A DNA stretch of 64,000 bases from Allopusillimonas lactea (GCF_021653995.1 NZ_JAJJOZ010000002.1:124001-188000), one strand, 5' to 3'. Numbered from the stretch's first letter, positions 8,977-18,164 are shown. Numbers and translations: made by a program. Notes: generated by a model not told the origin, from the letters alone.

Positions 8977-9780
8977 ATGATACAAATAACGGGCCAAACA
9001 AAGCTGTTTGGCATCTTGGCGCACCCCATCCACCACGTGAAAACCCCGCAGCGCATGAACGAGTATTTTTCGCGCATTGGATACGATGGCGTGCTGGTCC
9101 CTTTTCATGCGACGCCGGAAAATCTGGCGACTGTCCTTGAAGGCTTGCGGCGACTGGAAAACCTTGTGGGTGTTATCGTCACCGTGCCGCATAAAACAAC
9201 AGTGCTGGAACTGTGTGATGATGCCTCGGATACCACCCGCAAGATTGGCGCCGCAAATGTGGTGCGCCGCGAACCCGACGGCCGGCTGACCGCCCATATG
9301 TTGGATGGCGAAGGCTTTGTACGCGGCCTGCAGTCCTGTGGGCACGATATAAGGGGCAAATCGGCTTATATGGCGGGGGCCGGCGGTGCGGCCAACGCCA
9401 TTGCCTTTGCGCTGGTGCAGTATGGGGTCAGCCGCCTGACGATTGCAAACCGTACCGCCGCCAAGGCCGAAGATCTCAAGGCACGCATTCTTGATATGCA
9501 TCCGCAAGCGCGCATTGATATCGGCACACCCGACCCATCCGGCCATGATTTGGTCATCAATGCCACGTCGCTGGGGTTGAAGGAGGGCGACGCGCTGCCC
9601 ATGGACGTCAACAAGCTGGAAGCGCGTCAATTGGTCTGCGACGTGATTATGCAGCCGGAAGAAACCGCGCTGCTGCGCGCCGCTCGCGAGCGTGGCTGCC
9701 CTGTGCATTACGGGGCGCCGATGTTGGCCTGTCAGATTGAGCTGATGGCCGAGTTCCTTGGTGTCTCGGCTGCGAAATAA
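8977..9780 (+). CDS. Shikimate dehydrogenase-like NAD(P)-dependent oxidoreductase
   Basis: The 267-residue protein has the AroE fold. The N-terminal substrate domain contains VTVPHK with the catalytic Lys73, GAANVV and the catalytic Asp110, followed by a Rossmann domain with GAGGAANAIAF near 134. The two Ser that grip the carboxylate of shikimate in AroE (SxS in the N-terminal loop) are replaced by Val21 and Thr23 (HHVKTP), so the substrate is probably not ordinary shikimate. AGGAGG upstream fixes the start. It is 3 bases from the GMC oxidoreductase gene and divergent from the GntR gene, which suggests a catabolic role and not the biosynthetic aroE. Confidence 0.85.
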   Translation: MIQITGQTKLFGILAHPIHHVKTPQRMNEYFSRIGYDGVLVPFHATPENLATVLEGLRRLENLVGVIVTVPHKTTVLELCDDASDTTRKIGAANVVRREPDGRLTAHMLDGEGFVRGLQSCGHDIRGKSAYMAGAGGAANAIAFALVQYGVSRLTIANRTAAKAEDLKARILDMHPQARIDIGTPDPSGHDLVINATSLGLKEGDALPMDVNKLEARQLVCDVIMQPEETALLRAARERGCPVHYGAPMLACQIELMAEFLGVSAAK

Positions 9781-9783
9781 ATT

Positions 9784-11379
9784 ATGGCCGATTACGATTA
9801 CGTCATTGCAGGTGGCGGCACCGCTGGCTGCATCCTCGCCAACCGCCTGACCGCGTGCGGCCGGTATCGGGTTTTGCTACTTGAGGCGGGGCGCGACGCC
9901 AGCTCCATGTGGGTGCATATACCGGCCGGCTTCAGCAAGCTCATGGTCGATTCCCGCTTCAACTGGGGCTTCCAGACCGAGCCCGAAGATAATGTGCATG
10001 GCCGCAGCATTGCCGTGCCGCGCGGCAAGGGCCTGGGAGGCTCCACGCTGATCAACGGCATGATTTATGTTCGAGGCCAGGAACAGGACTATGACGCCTG
10101 GCAGGCTGTGGGCGCGCGGGGATGGGCCTTTGGCGATGTAGAGCCGTATTTTCGCAAGCTCGAAAACTATGCGAGAGGTGGCGAAGCGCGAGGCCATGAC
10201 GGCCCCATGCATCTGGAGCAGGTAGCTGAACGTTTTCCGATAGCCGATGCCTTCCTGAAGGCGGCCGATGAAGACGGCCAACCGCGCAACGATGACTACA
10301 ACGTCGGTGACCAAGAGGGTTTTGGCTACTATCAGGTGGTGCAGCACCGCGGCAGGCGTTGGAGCGTTGTTGACGGCTACCTGAACCCTGCCCGCCACCG
10401 CAAGAACCTTGTGATCGAGTGCGATGCGCATATTCTGCGGCTGACGTTCGAAGGCAAGCGGTGCTCGGGCCTGGTTTATCGCAAAAACGGGAAAGACGTA
10501 AGCATCAAAGCGGGCCGCGAGACGCTGGTGTGCCTGGGGGCGGTCCAGACGCCGCAATTACTGGAGTTGTCGGGTGTGGGTGACCCCGATGTTCTCCAAG
10601 CCCACGGAATCCCGCTGCAGCATGCGTTGAAAGGGGTGGGAAACAACTATATCGAGCACTTTGCCACGCGCATGAACTGGCGTGTCCGCAATACAACGAC
10701 GCTCAATGAAATGTCGCGAGGCTGGTCGCTGGGCGGCCAGGTCGCGCGCTACTACCTGCAGCGCAAAGGGATACTGACACTCGGTACCGGCCTGGTCCAT
10801 GGCTTCGTCAAAACTTCGAAGCAGCTCGAGACACCGGACGTGCAATACTTTTTTGTGCATGCAAGCTATGCCAACGCGGCCAATCGCGTGCTCGATAAAG
10901 AACCGGGCATGACAATAGGGGTTGCGCAGCTGCGTCCCCAGTCGCGCGGAACCATACATATCAAGTCGCCCGATCCATTCGCCAGCCCGGCCATCCGGCC
11001 CAACGTCCTGGACGTTGCCGCCGACCAGGAATCTCTTGTCAAAGGCATGCAGATCGCACGCCGTATCGTGGGCCAGCCGGCGATGCAGCGTTATGTGGCA
11101 TCTGAAATGAACCCGGGCAAGGCCGTCAATACCTTCGATGAGTGGCTGGAGTTTGCGCGGCAAACTGGGCAGACCATTTACCACCCCATCGGTACATGCC
11201 GGATGGGCGTGGATGATGGCGTGGTTACTGATCCGCGCCTGCGGGTCAAGGGCATGGAGGCCCTGCGGATTGTCGACGCTTCCGTCATGCCGCTAATGGT
11301 GTCAGGCAATACCCAGGCAGCCGTCATGATGGTAGCCGAGAAGGGCGCCGACATGATCCTGCAGGACGCAAGATCTTAG
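9784..11379 (+). CDS. GMC-family FAD-dependent alcohol oxidoreductase
   Basis: The 531-residue flavoprotein has the FAD-binding GGGTAGCILANRL near residue 10. It also has the GMC signature region RGKGLGGSTLINGMIYVRG near 80-98 and the C-terminal active-site region YHPIGTCRMG near 468. Relatives oxidise primary or secondary alcohols (choline, long-chain or alicyclic alcohols) and pass electrons to a quinone or oxygen. It probably forms an operon with the upstream aroE-like gene. The substrate is unassigned; a hydroxyl group on the imported compound is the natural guess. Confidence 0.92.
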   Translation: MADYDYVIAGGGTAGCILANRLTACGRYRVLLLEAGRDASSMWVHIPAGFSKLMVDSRFNWGFQTEPEDNVHGRSIAVPRGKGLGGSTLINGMIYVRGQEQDYDAWQAVGARGWAFGDVEPYFRKLENYARGGEARGHDGPMHLEQVAERFPIADAFLKAADEDGQPRNDDYNVGDQEGFGYYQVVQHRGRRWSVVDGYLNPARHRKNLVIECDAHILRLTFEGKRCSGLVYRKNGKDVSIKAGRETLVCLGAVQTPQLLELSGVGDPDVLQAHGIPLQHALKGVGNNYIEHFATRMNWRVRNTTTLNEMSRGWSLGGQVARYYLQRKGILTLGTGLVHGFVKTSKQLETPDVQYFFVHASYANAANRVLDKEPGMTIGVAQLRPQSRGTIHIKSPDPFASPAIRPNVLDVAADQESLVKGMQIARRIVGQPAMQRYVASEMNPGKAVNTFDEWLEFARQTGQTIYHPIGTCRMGVDDGVVTDPRLRVKGMEALRIVDASVMPLMVSGNTQAAVMMVAEKGADMILQDARS

Positions 11380-11425
11380 GCTTCGTCCCGCCCGGGAAGT
11401 TGCCGGCTGGCTTCTGCTGCGACAA

Positions 11426-12151
11426 CTAGGCGGGCGGGAACGCCAGATACGTGTTCAGACGCTCCGCCGCCTTGCGCAAATGGGTTTCAGCCGCCTTGGC
11501 CGCAGCCTCGGGATCCCTGGCCTCGATGGCATCGACGATGGCTTGATGTTCCTTCTGCACTTCTTCCACGAGATCGTGGTGATACTGCGCTGTATTGCTT
11601 CGGGCACTGCGGATCAGATGCCGAACATGCCGCTCCAGGTATTCGTTGAGCGCAATGAAGTGGGGATTGCGTGCTGCATCGACAATAGCCTGATGGAATG
11701 CGTAGTCTTCGGTGTCGCCCAGTTGGTCATTGACGATGGCGTACTGCATGCACACCAGCGCCCGCTTGATGTTCTTCAGGTCGTCCGATGTGCGGCGCAA
11801 GGCCGCGAGCCGGGCGGCAGCCACTTCGATTGCGATCAGGAGCTCCAGCACATAGGCCACGTCTTCCTTGTCGTCCAGGCGAGTGGGATCCAGCCTGAAT
11901 GTCTGTCTGGTGCCCCGCTCGTTCACAAACACGCCCCGCCCCTGCTGCGAGATCACCAACCCTTCGGACTTCAGTTGCGATACGGCTTCGCGAACAACTG
12001 AGCGGCTGACGGAAAACTGTTCGCCGAGTTGTTTTTCGCTGGGCAGCTTGTCGCCCGGTTTAAGACGTTGTTGTTCTATCTCTTGGATCAGCCATTCGAC
12101 AATAGGCGTGGTAAGAGAGGGCGTCGATGTGGAAGTGCTGCGGTCGTCCAT
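11426..12151 (-). CDS. FadR-type GntR regulator (FCD)
   Basis: The 241-residue regulator has a winged-helix domain (about 14-80, KLPSEKQLGEQFSVSRSVVREAV) and an FCD domain with acidic and His residues typical of metal/organic-acid binding. It lies 52 bases downstream of an SDR gene on the same strand. The divergent promoter of that pair holds a strong palindrome (13081-13112), a likely target. Its 3' end faces that of the GMC gene. The effector is unknown. Confidence 0.92.
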   Translation of the reverse strand: MDDRSTSTSTPSLTTPIVEWLIQEIEQQRLKPGDKLPSEKQLGEQFSVSRSVVREAVSQLKSEGLVISQQGRGVFVNERGTRQTFRLDPTRLDDKEDVAYVLELLIAIEVAAARLAALRRTSDDLKNIKRALVCMQYAIVNDQLGDTEDYAFHQAIVDAARNPHFIALNEYLERHVRHLIRSARSNTAQYHHDLVEEVQKEHQAIVDAIEARDPEAAAKAAETHLRKAAERLNTYLAFPPA

Positions 12152-12203
12152 GGCGTGTTGTGTTGCTTCGTTCTTGCGGGAGGCTCCCGGTATTGGCAGA
12201 CGA

Positions 12204-12938
12204 TCAGACGATATAAAGCCCGCCGTTGACGTGTATGGTTTCCCCGTTCACGAAACTGGCCAGTTCGGAACACAAAAACAAAATGACGTTGGCGACTTCA
12301 TCGGCGCTGCCGAAGCGCTTGAGTGGCGTCGCCTCAATGAGGGCCTTGCCTTTCTGCTGCATCAGGCTGGACGCCATAGGGGTATCGATGATCCCGGGCG
12401 AAACAATATTGACGCGGGTCTTCGGGGCCAGCTCCAGTGCCAGGCTTTTGCTCAGGCTGGTCACCGCGCCTTTGGATGCGGAATAGTGAGCGTGCGAATG
12501 GCTGCCGCGGTGCCCCGCCATGGAGGCCAGGTTAACGATGGAGCTGTTCTCGGCAAGGTAAGGGATGACGGCTTGGCACATATGGAAAGTGCCATTCAGA
12601 TTAATGCTCATGAGACGACCCCAATCATCCTCCGTCATATCGGCGACCAGCTTCTCGGGGTAAATGCCGGCGCAGTGCACAAGGTGATCGATCTTGCCAT
12701 AGCGTTGCGCAACGTTGGCGACGGTCTGCTTGCAGGATTGTGCGTCGGCTACGTCTGTGCGGTATGCATTGACCGAGCCGGTGGCCCCAATTTCTTTGCG
12801 CACTGCCTCGACGGCCTCCAGGTTCACGTCGCAGATAGCAAGCTCGGCCCCGAGCGCTGCCATCTTCTTGGCTACTGCGTGGCCAATTCCGCCGGCTGCG
12901 CCGGTGATGAGTACCGTTTTTCCGGTGAAAGAAATCAT
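12204..12938 (-). CDS. SDR-family dehydrogenase
   Basis: The 244-residue classical SDR has TGAAGGIG at about 12-19, an Asp in AICDVN at the end of beta-2 (NAD preference), the catalytic Tyr-x3-Lys in HYSASK and the C-terminal VNGGLYIV. It sits upstream of the FadR-type regulator and diverges from the second ABC importer. This resembles local control of an oxidation step together with uptake. The substrate is not known. Confidence 0.9.
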   Translation of the reverse strand: MISFTGKTVLITGAAGGIGHAVAKKMAALGAELAICDVNLEAVEAVRKEIGATGSVNAYRTDVADAQSCKQTVANVAQRYGKIDHLVHCAGIYPEKLVADMTEDDWGRLMSINLNGTFHMCQAVIPYLAENSSIVNLASMAGHRGSHSHAHYSASKGAVTSLSKSLALELAPKTRVNIVSPGIIDTPMASSLMQQKGKALIEATPLKRFGSADEVANVILFLCSELASFVNGETIHVNGGLYIV

Positions 12939-13080
12939 TTTTGATGATTAGGGGTTTATCCCTATCCTCTCTAACTTATTGTTCTGAAAGAAAAATCAGG
13001 GTTTTTGGCTGCGAATGCCGTGCTTTCCGCAATCTGAGCTTTGACATGGTTTTTTCGCATACGTAGAATTTCTCCGCAAC

Positions 13081-13112
13081 TTGTCTGATAAGTGAAAAAT
13101 GTTATCAGACAA
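13081..13112. promoter_or_regulatory. Candidate FadR-type operator in the SDR / importer divergent promoter
   Basis: A perfect inverted repeat has arms TTGTCTGATAA (13081-13091) and TTATCAGACAA (13102-13112), separated by 10 bases. Each arm also resembles the FCD-GntR half-symmetric core TTGT-N3-ACAA with one mismatch, so this may be two adjacent dimer sites. It lies 68 bases before the binding-protein start. Confidence 0.6.
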
Positions 13113-13179
13113 ATAGAAAAATCAGAAGGTCGTGCCCTATGCACTGCATTTTTTTTAGAAGAGAACAGGAGATAACAGC

Positions 13180-14418
13180 ATGAACTTTACCAAATTGACC
13201 TTGCCGATTTCGATTTGCGGCATGATCGCAATGGCTTCGGCCCAGGCCGCACCCCTGAAGATTGCCCTGGTTGAAACGCTTTCGGGTCCGCAGGCGTCGA
13301 CGGGCCTGATGTATCGCAGCGCAGCCACCTACGGCCTGCAGCAACTGAACGACACAGGCGGCTGGAACGGTGCACCCATCCAGATAGCCGAATATGACAA
13401 CCAGGGCGGGCCGGCTGGCGCATCCGACAAGGTCAAGGCGGCCATTGCCGATGGCGCCCGCATTATCATCCAAGGCTCTTCTTCCGCTGTCTCAGGGCAA
13501 ATCACCGAGGACGTGCGCAAATACAACCTGCGCAACCCTGGCAAAGAAGTGCTGTTCCTGAATATGGGTGGCGAGGCGCTCGAACTGACGGGCGACAAAT
13601 GCCACTTCTATCACTTCCGCTTCACGACGAATGCGCCTATTCGTGTCAAGGCGCTCGTCAATGCCATGAAGAAGTCGGGCGACCTGGGCACCAAAGTCTA
13701 TTCGATGAACCAGAATTATTCCTGGGGCAACGACATGCAGACCTCAATCCAGGAATTTGCCAAAGAAGGTGGCTACGAGGTCGTGGAAAGCACGCTGCAC
13801 GACGTCAACCGCATACAGGACTTCTCGCCCTATGCCGCCAAAATCAAGGCCAGCGGCGCGCAGACTGTCATGACAGGAAACTGGTCCAACGACTTGCTGC
13901 TGTTGATGAAAGCAACGCGCGGCGCCGGCCTGAATGTGCGGTTCGGCACGGTGTTTCTGGATCAGCCTGGCAACTTGGCCAATGCGGGCGAAACGGCGCT
14001 GGGCCACTATATCGCCAATGCGTTCAATATGGCTGCCAGCCCCGAAACCGAGAAATTTGGTGAAGAATACAAAGCCAAGACGGGGCACTATCCCACCTAT
14101 ATCGAACCGCAAACCGTGTTTGGCATCGAGATGCTGGCCGAAGCCTTGAAAGCGACGGCGCCGAAGAATGGCGAACTCGATGTAACCCAGCTTGCCCTGA
14201 ATCTCGAGAAGGTCAAGATCACCACCCCCATGGGGGAGACATCGATCCGCGCCGAGGATCACCAGGTGATTCTGCCGATCGTGGTGTCCAAAGTCACCAA
14301 GGATGCCAAGTACAAGGCTGACGACACTGCCATGGGCTTCGAGGTGGTGGCGAAGTTCGCCGGCCCTGACGCGGTAAACCCGCTGCAGAAAACCTGCAAG
14401 ATGAAGCGTCCCGCCTGA
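13180..14418 (+). CDS. Periplasmic ligand-binding protein of the second HAAT importer
   Basis: This LivK-like receptor has 412 residues. A signal peptide (MNFTKLTLPISICGMIAMASAQA) precedes the mature start APLKIALVETLSGPQAS. Two Cys, in the middle (TGDKCHFYH) and at the C-terminus (LQKTCKMKR), could form a disulfide. AGGAG upstream supports the start. It heads a rightward operon with livH, livM, livG, livF and an SDR gene. The sequence clearly differs from the first importer's receptor, so a different ligand is likely. Confidence 0.92.
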   Translation: MNFTKLTLPISICGMIAMASAQAAPLKIALVETLSGPQASTGLMYRSAATYGLQQLNDTGGWNGAPIQIAEYDNQGGPAGASDKVKAAIADGARIIIQGSSSAVSGQITEDVRKYNLRNPGKEVLFLNMGGEALELTGDKCHFYHFRFTTNAPIRVKALVNAMKKSGDLGTKVYSMNQNYSWGNDMQTSIQEFAKEGGYEVVESTLHDVNRIQDFSPYAAKIKASGAQTVMTGNWSNDLLLLMKATRGAGLNVRFGTVFLDQPGNLANAGETALGHYIANAFNMAASPETEKFGEEYKAKTGHYPTYIEPQTVFGIEMLAEALKATAPKNGELDVTQLALNLEKVKITTPMGETSIRAEDHQVILPIVVSKVTKDAKYKADDTAMGFEVVAKFAGPDAVNPLQKTCKMKRPA

Positions 14419-14484
14419 TGTCGGTTCCGGCACTGGCGCAAGCCAGTGCCGGCAAGGTGAAGCCAGCGGCAGAAAGGTGCAATT

Positions 14485-15426
14485 ATGGAATTTTTTACGG
14501 TTTCCCTATTGAATGGCACCGTGTATGGCTTATTGCTGTTCATGGTGTCAGCGGGGTTGACCCTGATCTTCGGGATGATGGGCGTCCTGAACTTCGCTCA
14601 TACGTCGTTTTATATGGTGGGTGCCTACCTGGCCTACAGTCTTGAAAAAGTACTGGGGTTCTGGCCCGCGATTATTATTTCGCCGCTGATTGTGGGCGTG
14701 CTGGGTGCCGTGGTCGAGCGCTATCTGCTGCGCCGCGTCCATCGCTACGGCCACGGCCATCAGTTGCTGCTTACCTTCGGCGTGTCATTCATCATTGCTG
14801 AAGTCATCAAGCTGTTCTACGGCAACTATCCCGTCAATTATCGTGTGCCCGAGTCGCTGTCGTTCTCGGCCTTTTCGGTGTTTGGTGCGGACTATCCTTT
14901 CTATCGCCTGCTCATCGGCGGTACGTCCATCCTGATGTTCGTGCTGATTTACCTGCTCTTGACCAAAACAAGAGTGGGTATTGTGGTGCGCTCAGCCATC
15001 TATAAACCGCGCATGGTGGAGGCATTGGGACATAACGTGCCCATGGTATTCATGGGCGTGTTTGCCATCGGCGCTGGCTTGGCTGGCCTGGCAGGCGCTG
15101 TCGCGGGCGCGTTTTATACGACCAACCCCAATATGGCGCTGGAGCTTGGTGTGCTGGTATTCGTGGTCGTCGTGGTCGGCGGCCTGGGGTCGCTAGCGGG
15201 CGCCATGGTCGCATCGCTGCTTATCGGGCTGATCACCTCATTCTCCGTGGGGATCGACCATAGCCTTGCCGACTTGCTCGCTTATGTTGGCGCGCGTGAG
15301 TGGGCCGAAAGCGTGGGCGGCGTACTGACGCTGAAGGTGTCGTCACTGTCGGCAACGATTCCGTTCTTCCTGATGCTCTTGATTCTGATGCTTCGCCCAT
15401 CCGGGCTCATGGGCGACAGGGAGTAG
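14485..15426 (+). CDS. HAAT ABC importer permease (LivH)
   Basis: The 313-residue membrane protein has the LivH motif VLNFAHTSFYMVG near residue 35 and the conserved VVVVGGLGSLAGAMVAS near 229. It is slightly longer than usual because of a periplasmic or cytoplasmic stretch near the C-terminus (about 258-290). AAAGG upstream supports ATG 14485. It is followed by livM after only 4 bases. Confidence 0.92.
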   Translation: MEFFTVSLLNGTVYGLLLFMVSAGLTLIFGMMGVLNFAHTSFYMVGAYLAYSLEKVLGFWPAIIISPLIVGVLGAVVERYLLRRVHRYGHGHQLLLTFGVSFIIAEVIKLFYGNYPVNYRVPESLSFSAFSVFGADYPFYRLLIGGTSILMFVLIYLLLTKTRVGIVVRSAIYKPRMVEALGHNVPMVFMGVFAIGAGLAGLAGAVAGAFYTTNPNMALELGVLVFVVVVVGGLGSLAGAMVASLLIGLITSFSVGIDHSLADLLAYVGAREWAESVGGVLTLKVSSLSATIPFFLMLLILMLRPSGLMGDRE

Positions 15427-15430
15427 ACAG

Positions 15431-16663
15431 ATGAAATTATCACGACTCATTATTCTGTTGATCCTGTCCGGTTTGCTGCTGGCCCTACCGTTTTACCTGT
15501 CTGCCTCATTGGTCAATGCGGCGATTCAGATGCTGATCGCGGCATTGTTTGCAACGGCGTTCAATGTGCTCGCCGGGCAGGGAGGGATGCTCTCGTTTGG
15601 GCATTCCGCCTATTTCGCCATTGGTACGTTCGCAACCATCCATGCGATGAATGCCCTGGAAGGGACGGGCTTGCTTCCCACCCCCTTCATGCCCTTGATG
15701 GGGGCGCTGGCCGGTTGCGGTCTGGGGCTTGTCGCGGGATGGTCTTCAACGCAGCGTAGCGGCGTGTATTTTTCGATGATCACGCTGGCGTTGGCGGAGC
15801 TGCTGCATACGCTGGCACCCCATTTGAAGGGGGTCTTCGGAGGCGAGGGCGGCGTATCGGCAATGCGCATGCCTGCCTGGGGCTTGACGTTCGGCACGTC
15901 GGTCGAGGTGTATTACCTGACCTTGGCGTGGGTGGCGCTGGGTATTGCGCTTCTGTACTACTTCACGCGGACGCCGCTCGGCAGGCTGTGTCTCGGCCTG
16001 CGCGAGAACAGCCACAGGCTGAAGTTCCTGGGCTACAACGTGCACAAGCTGCGCACGCTGGTCTTTACCATCTCGGCCACATTTTCGGGGCTGGCCGGGG
16101 CCTTGTTGGCCATGAACAATGAAGCGGCCAACTATGTTTTGTTTGACATGAACCTGTCGGCCCAGGTCGTGCTGAACGCTTATATCGGCGGTATAGGTGC
16201 TTTCTTTGGGCCGGGGCTTGGCGCCGCCGTCATGACCTTCTTTGGGTATGCGGTCTCTGACATGACGCGCACCTGGTTGCTGTACCAAGGGGTCATTTTC
16301 GTCCTGGTCATGATGTTCATGCCCGCCGGCCTGTTCAGCGTAGGAAAGTGGTGGGGCGACAATCGGCGCCGCTTCAGTACCGCGCGATTGGCCAGCGTGC
16401 TATCGGGCTGGGTCATTGGTTGCATTGTGGCGGCGGCAGGCTTTGTGTTCCTGGTTGAGTTCCTTGCCTTGATACTGGCGCTTGATTATCAATCCAAGTT
16501 GGCGCCTGGGGCTGCCTGGCCTGGGGTGATGCTGTTTGACCATCAGTGGTTGCCGGGCGCATTCATGACATGGCTCGTGCCTATTGTCTTGATGGTTGTG
16601 GGGATCGCAATCATCCTGTACGTGAACCGCGCATGGCGGTTGCTGTGCGAGGAGAACGCATAA
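15431..16663 (+). CDS. HAAT ABC importer permease (LivM) with C-terminal extension
   Basis: The 410-residue permease has a LivM core with GQGGMLSFGHSAYFAIG near residue 48 and IGGIGAFFGPGLGAA near 254. The core ends near residue 300 after a PAGLFSVG-type motif. A further roughly 110 residues then add two predicted membrane helices (about 321-345 and 378-402) that LivM proteins usually lack. The stop codon overlaps the livG start (TAATG). Confidence 0.9.
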   Translation: MKLSRLIILLILSGLLLALPFYLSASLVNAAIQMLIAALFATAFNVLAGQGGMLSFGHSAYFAIGTFATIHAMNALEGTGLLPTPFMPLMGALAGCGLGLVAGWSSTQRSGVYFSMITLALAELLHTLAPHLKGVFGGEGGVSAMRMPAWGLTFGTSVEVYYLTLAWVALGIALLYYFTRTPLGRLCLGLRENSHRLKFLGYNVHKLRTLVFTISATFSGLAGALLAMNNEAANYVLFDMNLSAQVVLNAYIGGIGAFFGPGLGAAVMTFFGYAVSDMTRTWLLYQGVIFVLVMMFMPAGLFSVGKWWGDNRRRFSTARLASVLSGWVIGCIVAAAGFVFLVEFLALILALDYQSKLAPGAAWPGVMLFDHQWLPGAFMTWLVPIVLMVVGIAIILYVNRAWRLLCEENA

Positions 16664-17442
16664 TGAACCCATCAGTGAATGACGCCGGCAATCAGCCGGT
16701 GCTGAGCTTGCGCAATGTGCACAAGTCGTTCGGTGACACACAGATCATTCGTGGTGTGGATCTAGCGCTGCGCCAGGGCGAGCGCCATGCCATCATTGGT
16801 CCCAACGGCGCCGGGAAATCCACATTGTTTCATCTGATCTCGGGGCAGCTCCGGCCGTCTTCAGGCGAGATCTTTCTGCATGGAAATCCCATACACGGCC
16901 TGGATGCGCGCGTGATCAATCGCCTGGGCATGGCGCGCTCCTTCCAGATCACCAATATTTTTCCCGGGTTGACCGTATTCGAGAACCTGCGGTTTGGCGT
17001 CATGCGCCGGTACGGCCTGGAATACAACTTCTGGCGGCGTATTTCGGGTGCACGCACAGTGACGCGGGAAACCGAGAAATTGCTTGAGCGGGTCCGCCTG
17101 ACACGGTGCCGCGATACGCTGGGCGGCGAACTGTCGTATTCCGAGCAGCGCTCTCTGGAAATCGGCATGTCGCTGGCATCGGATCCGCAAGTGCTGTTGT
17201 TGGACGAACCCATGGCGGGCATGTCCCGCGAGGAAACCGAGTACACCGTGGGATTGATACGCGAACTATCAGAAGGGCGGTCGCTGATGCTGGTCGAGCA
17301 CGACATGGAGGTTGTGTTTTCTTTGAGCGACCGGATCAGCGTGCTGGTGTATGGAAAGATTATCGCTACCGGTGCGCCGGATGAGATCCGCAACAACGCA
17401 CAAGTCCAGGAAGCTTATCTGGGCACGGAGGTAACGGCATGA
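16663..17442 (+). CDS. HAAT ABC importer ATPase (LivG)
   Basis: The 259-residue ATPase has Walker A GPNGAGKST near residue 46, a signature region ELSYSEQRSLEIG, Walker B LLLDEP and the switch His in LVEHDME. The frame opens further upstream inside livM, but ATG 16663 overlaps the livM stop and matches family length. It is coupled to livF by an ATGA overlap. All catalytic motifs are present, unlike the partner LivF. Confidence 0.92.
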   Translation: MNPSVNDAGNQPVLSLRNVHKSFGDTQIIRGVDLALRQGERHAIIGPNGAGKSTLFHLISGQLRPSSGEIFLHGNPIHGLDARVINRLGMARSFQITNIFPGLTVFENLRFGVMRRYGLEYNFWRRISGARTVTRETEKLLERVRLTRCRDTLGGELSYSEQRSLEIGMSLASDPQVLLLDEPMAGMSREETEYTVGLIRELSEGRSLMLVEHDMEVVFSLSDRISVLVYGKIIATGAPDEIRNNAQVQEAYLGTEVTA

Positions 17443-18164
17443 GCGGGACAGGCGCAATGCCTTTGCTGTCGGTGCAGGATTTGCATGTGCACTATGGCAA
17501 AAGCCATATTCTTCACGGCGTGAGTTTTGATGTTCAAAAAGGCGAGGTCATGAGCCTGCTGGGCCGTAACGGCTCGGGGCGCTCGACCACGATCAAGTCC
17601 ATCATGGGTCTCGTGCCACCCACTTCAGGCCAGATCAGGTTTGATGGTCAGGACATAGCGGGTGCACCGCCATATACGGTGGCACGGGCCGGCATGGCCT
17701 ATGTGCCGGAGGAGCGTGATGTATTTGCCAACCTGACGGTAGACGAGAATCTCGTCATGGGCATGCAGCGTGCGCGCGATGGTGTTCCGGCATGGACCAT
17801 CGAAGAAATGTTCAATTACTTTCCGCGCCTGAAAGAGCGTCGCAATACGCGGGCGGGCAACCTGTCCGGGGGAGAGCAGCAGATGCTCACGATCTGCCGC
17901 TCCTTGCTGGGGAATCCGCGGCTGATCATGATCGATGAACCGACCGAGGGTCTGGCGCCCAAGATCGTGGCGGTTGTGGGTGAAGCGATTCAGGATATTC
18001 ACAGGCAAGGCGTGTCAGTCATACTGGTTGAGCAGAAGCTCACTATTGCCATGAAGATCTCCACGGCCGTGTGTTTGCTTGGCCATGGCAAGATCGTTTT
18101 TCGTGGTGGGCCTGATGAGCTGGCTGGCAACCCGCAACTGCTGAAGGACTGGTTGGCCGTATGA
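17439..18164 (+). CDS. HAAT ABC importer ATPase (LivF) with Arg in place of the Walker A Lys
   Basis: The 241-residue protein matches LivF over its length: signature NLSGGEQQML, Walker B LIMIDEP and LVEQK are intact. Walker A, however, reads GRNGSGRST at 42-50, with Arg48 (codon CGC, 17580-17582) where nearly all P-loop ATPases have Lys. That Lys contacts ATP phosphates, and its loss usually cripples hydrolysis, so this subunit may be catalytically impaired while LivG powers transport. It overlaps both neighbours by 4 bases. Confidence 0.92.
   Translation: MSGTGAMPLLSVQDLHVHYGKSHILHGVSFDVQKGEVMSLLGRNGSGRSTTIKSIMGLVPPTSGQIRFDGQDIAGAPPYTVARAGMAYVPEERDVFANLTVDENLVMGMQRARDGVPAWTIEEMFNYFPRLKERRNTRAGNLSGGEQQMLTICRSLLGNPRLIMIDEPTEGLAPKIVAVVGEAIQDIHRQGVSVILVEQKLTIAMKISTAVCLLGHGKIVFRGGPDELAGNPQLLKDWLAV

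Noticed and set aside
11386..11439. Inverted repeat TCCCGCCCG / CGGGCGGGA between the GMC and FadR-type genes
   Set aside because: The loop is 36 bases, one arm lies in the regulator's coding 3' end and no T-run follows, so I do not call a terminator.
17580..17582. Arg in LivF Walker A as a sequencing error
   Set aside because: CGC differs from AAA or AAG at two or more positions, and the gene is otherwise intact, so I treat it as real pending comparison.
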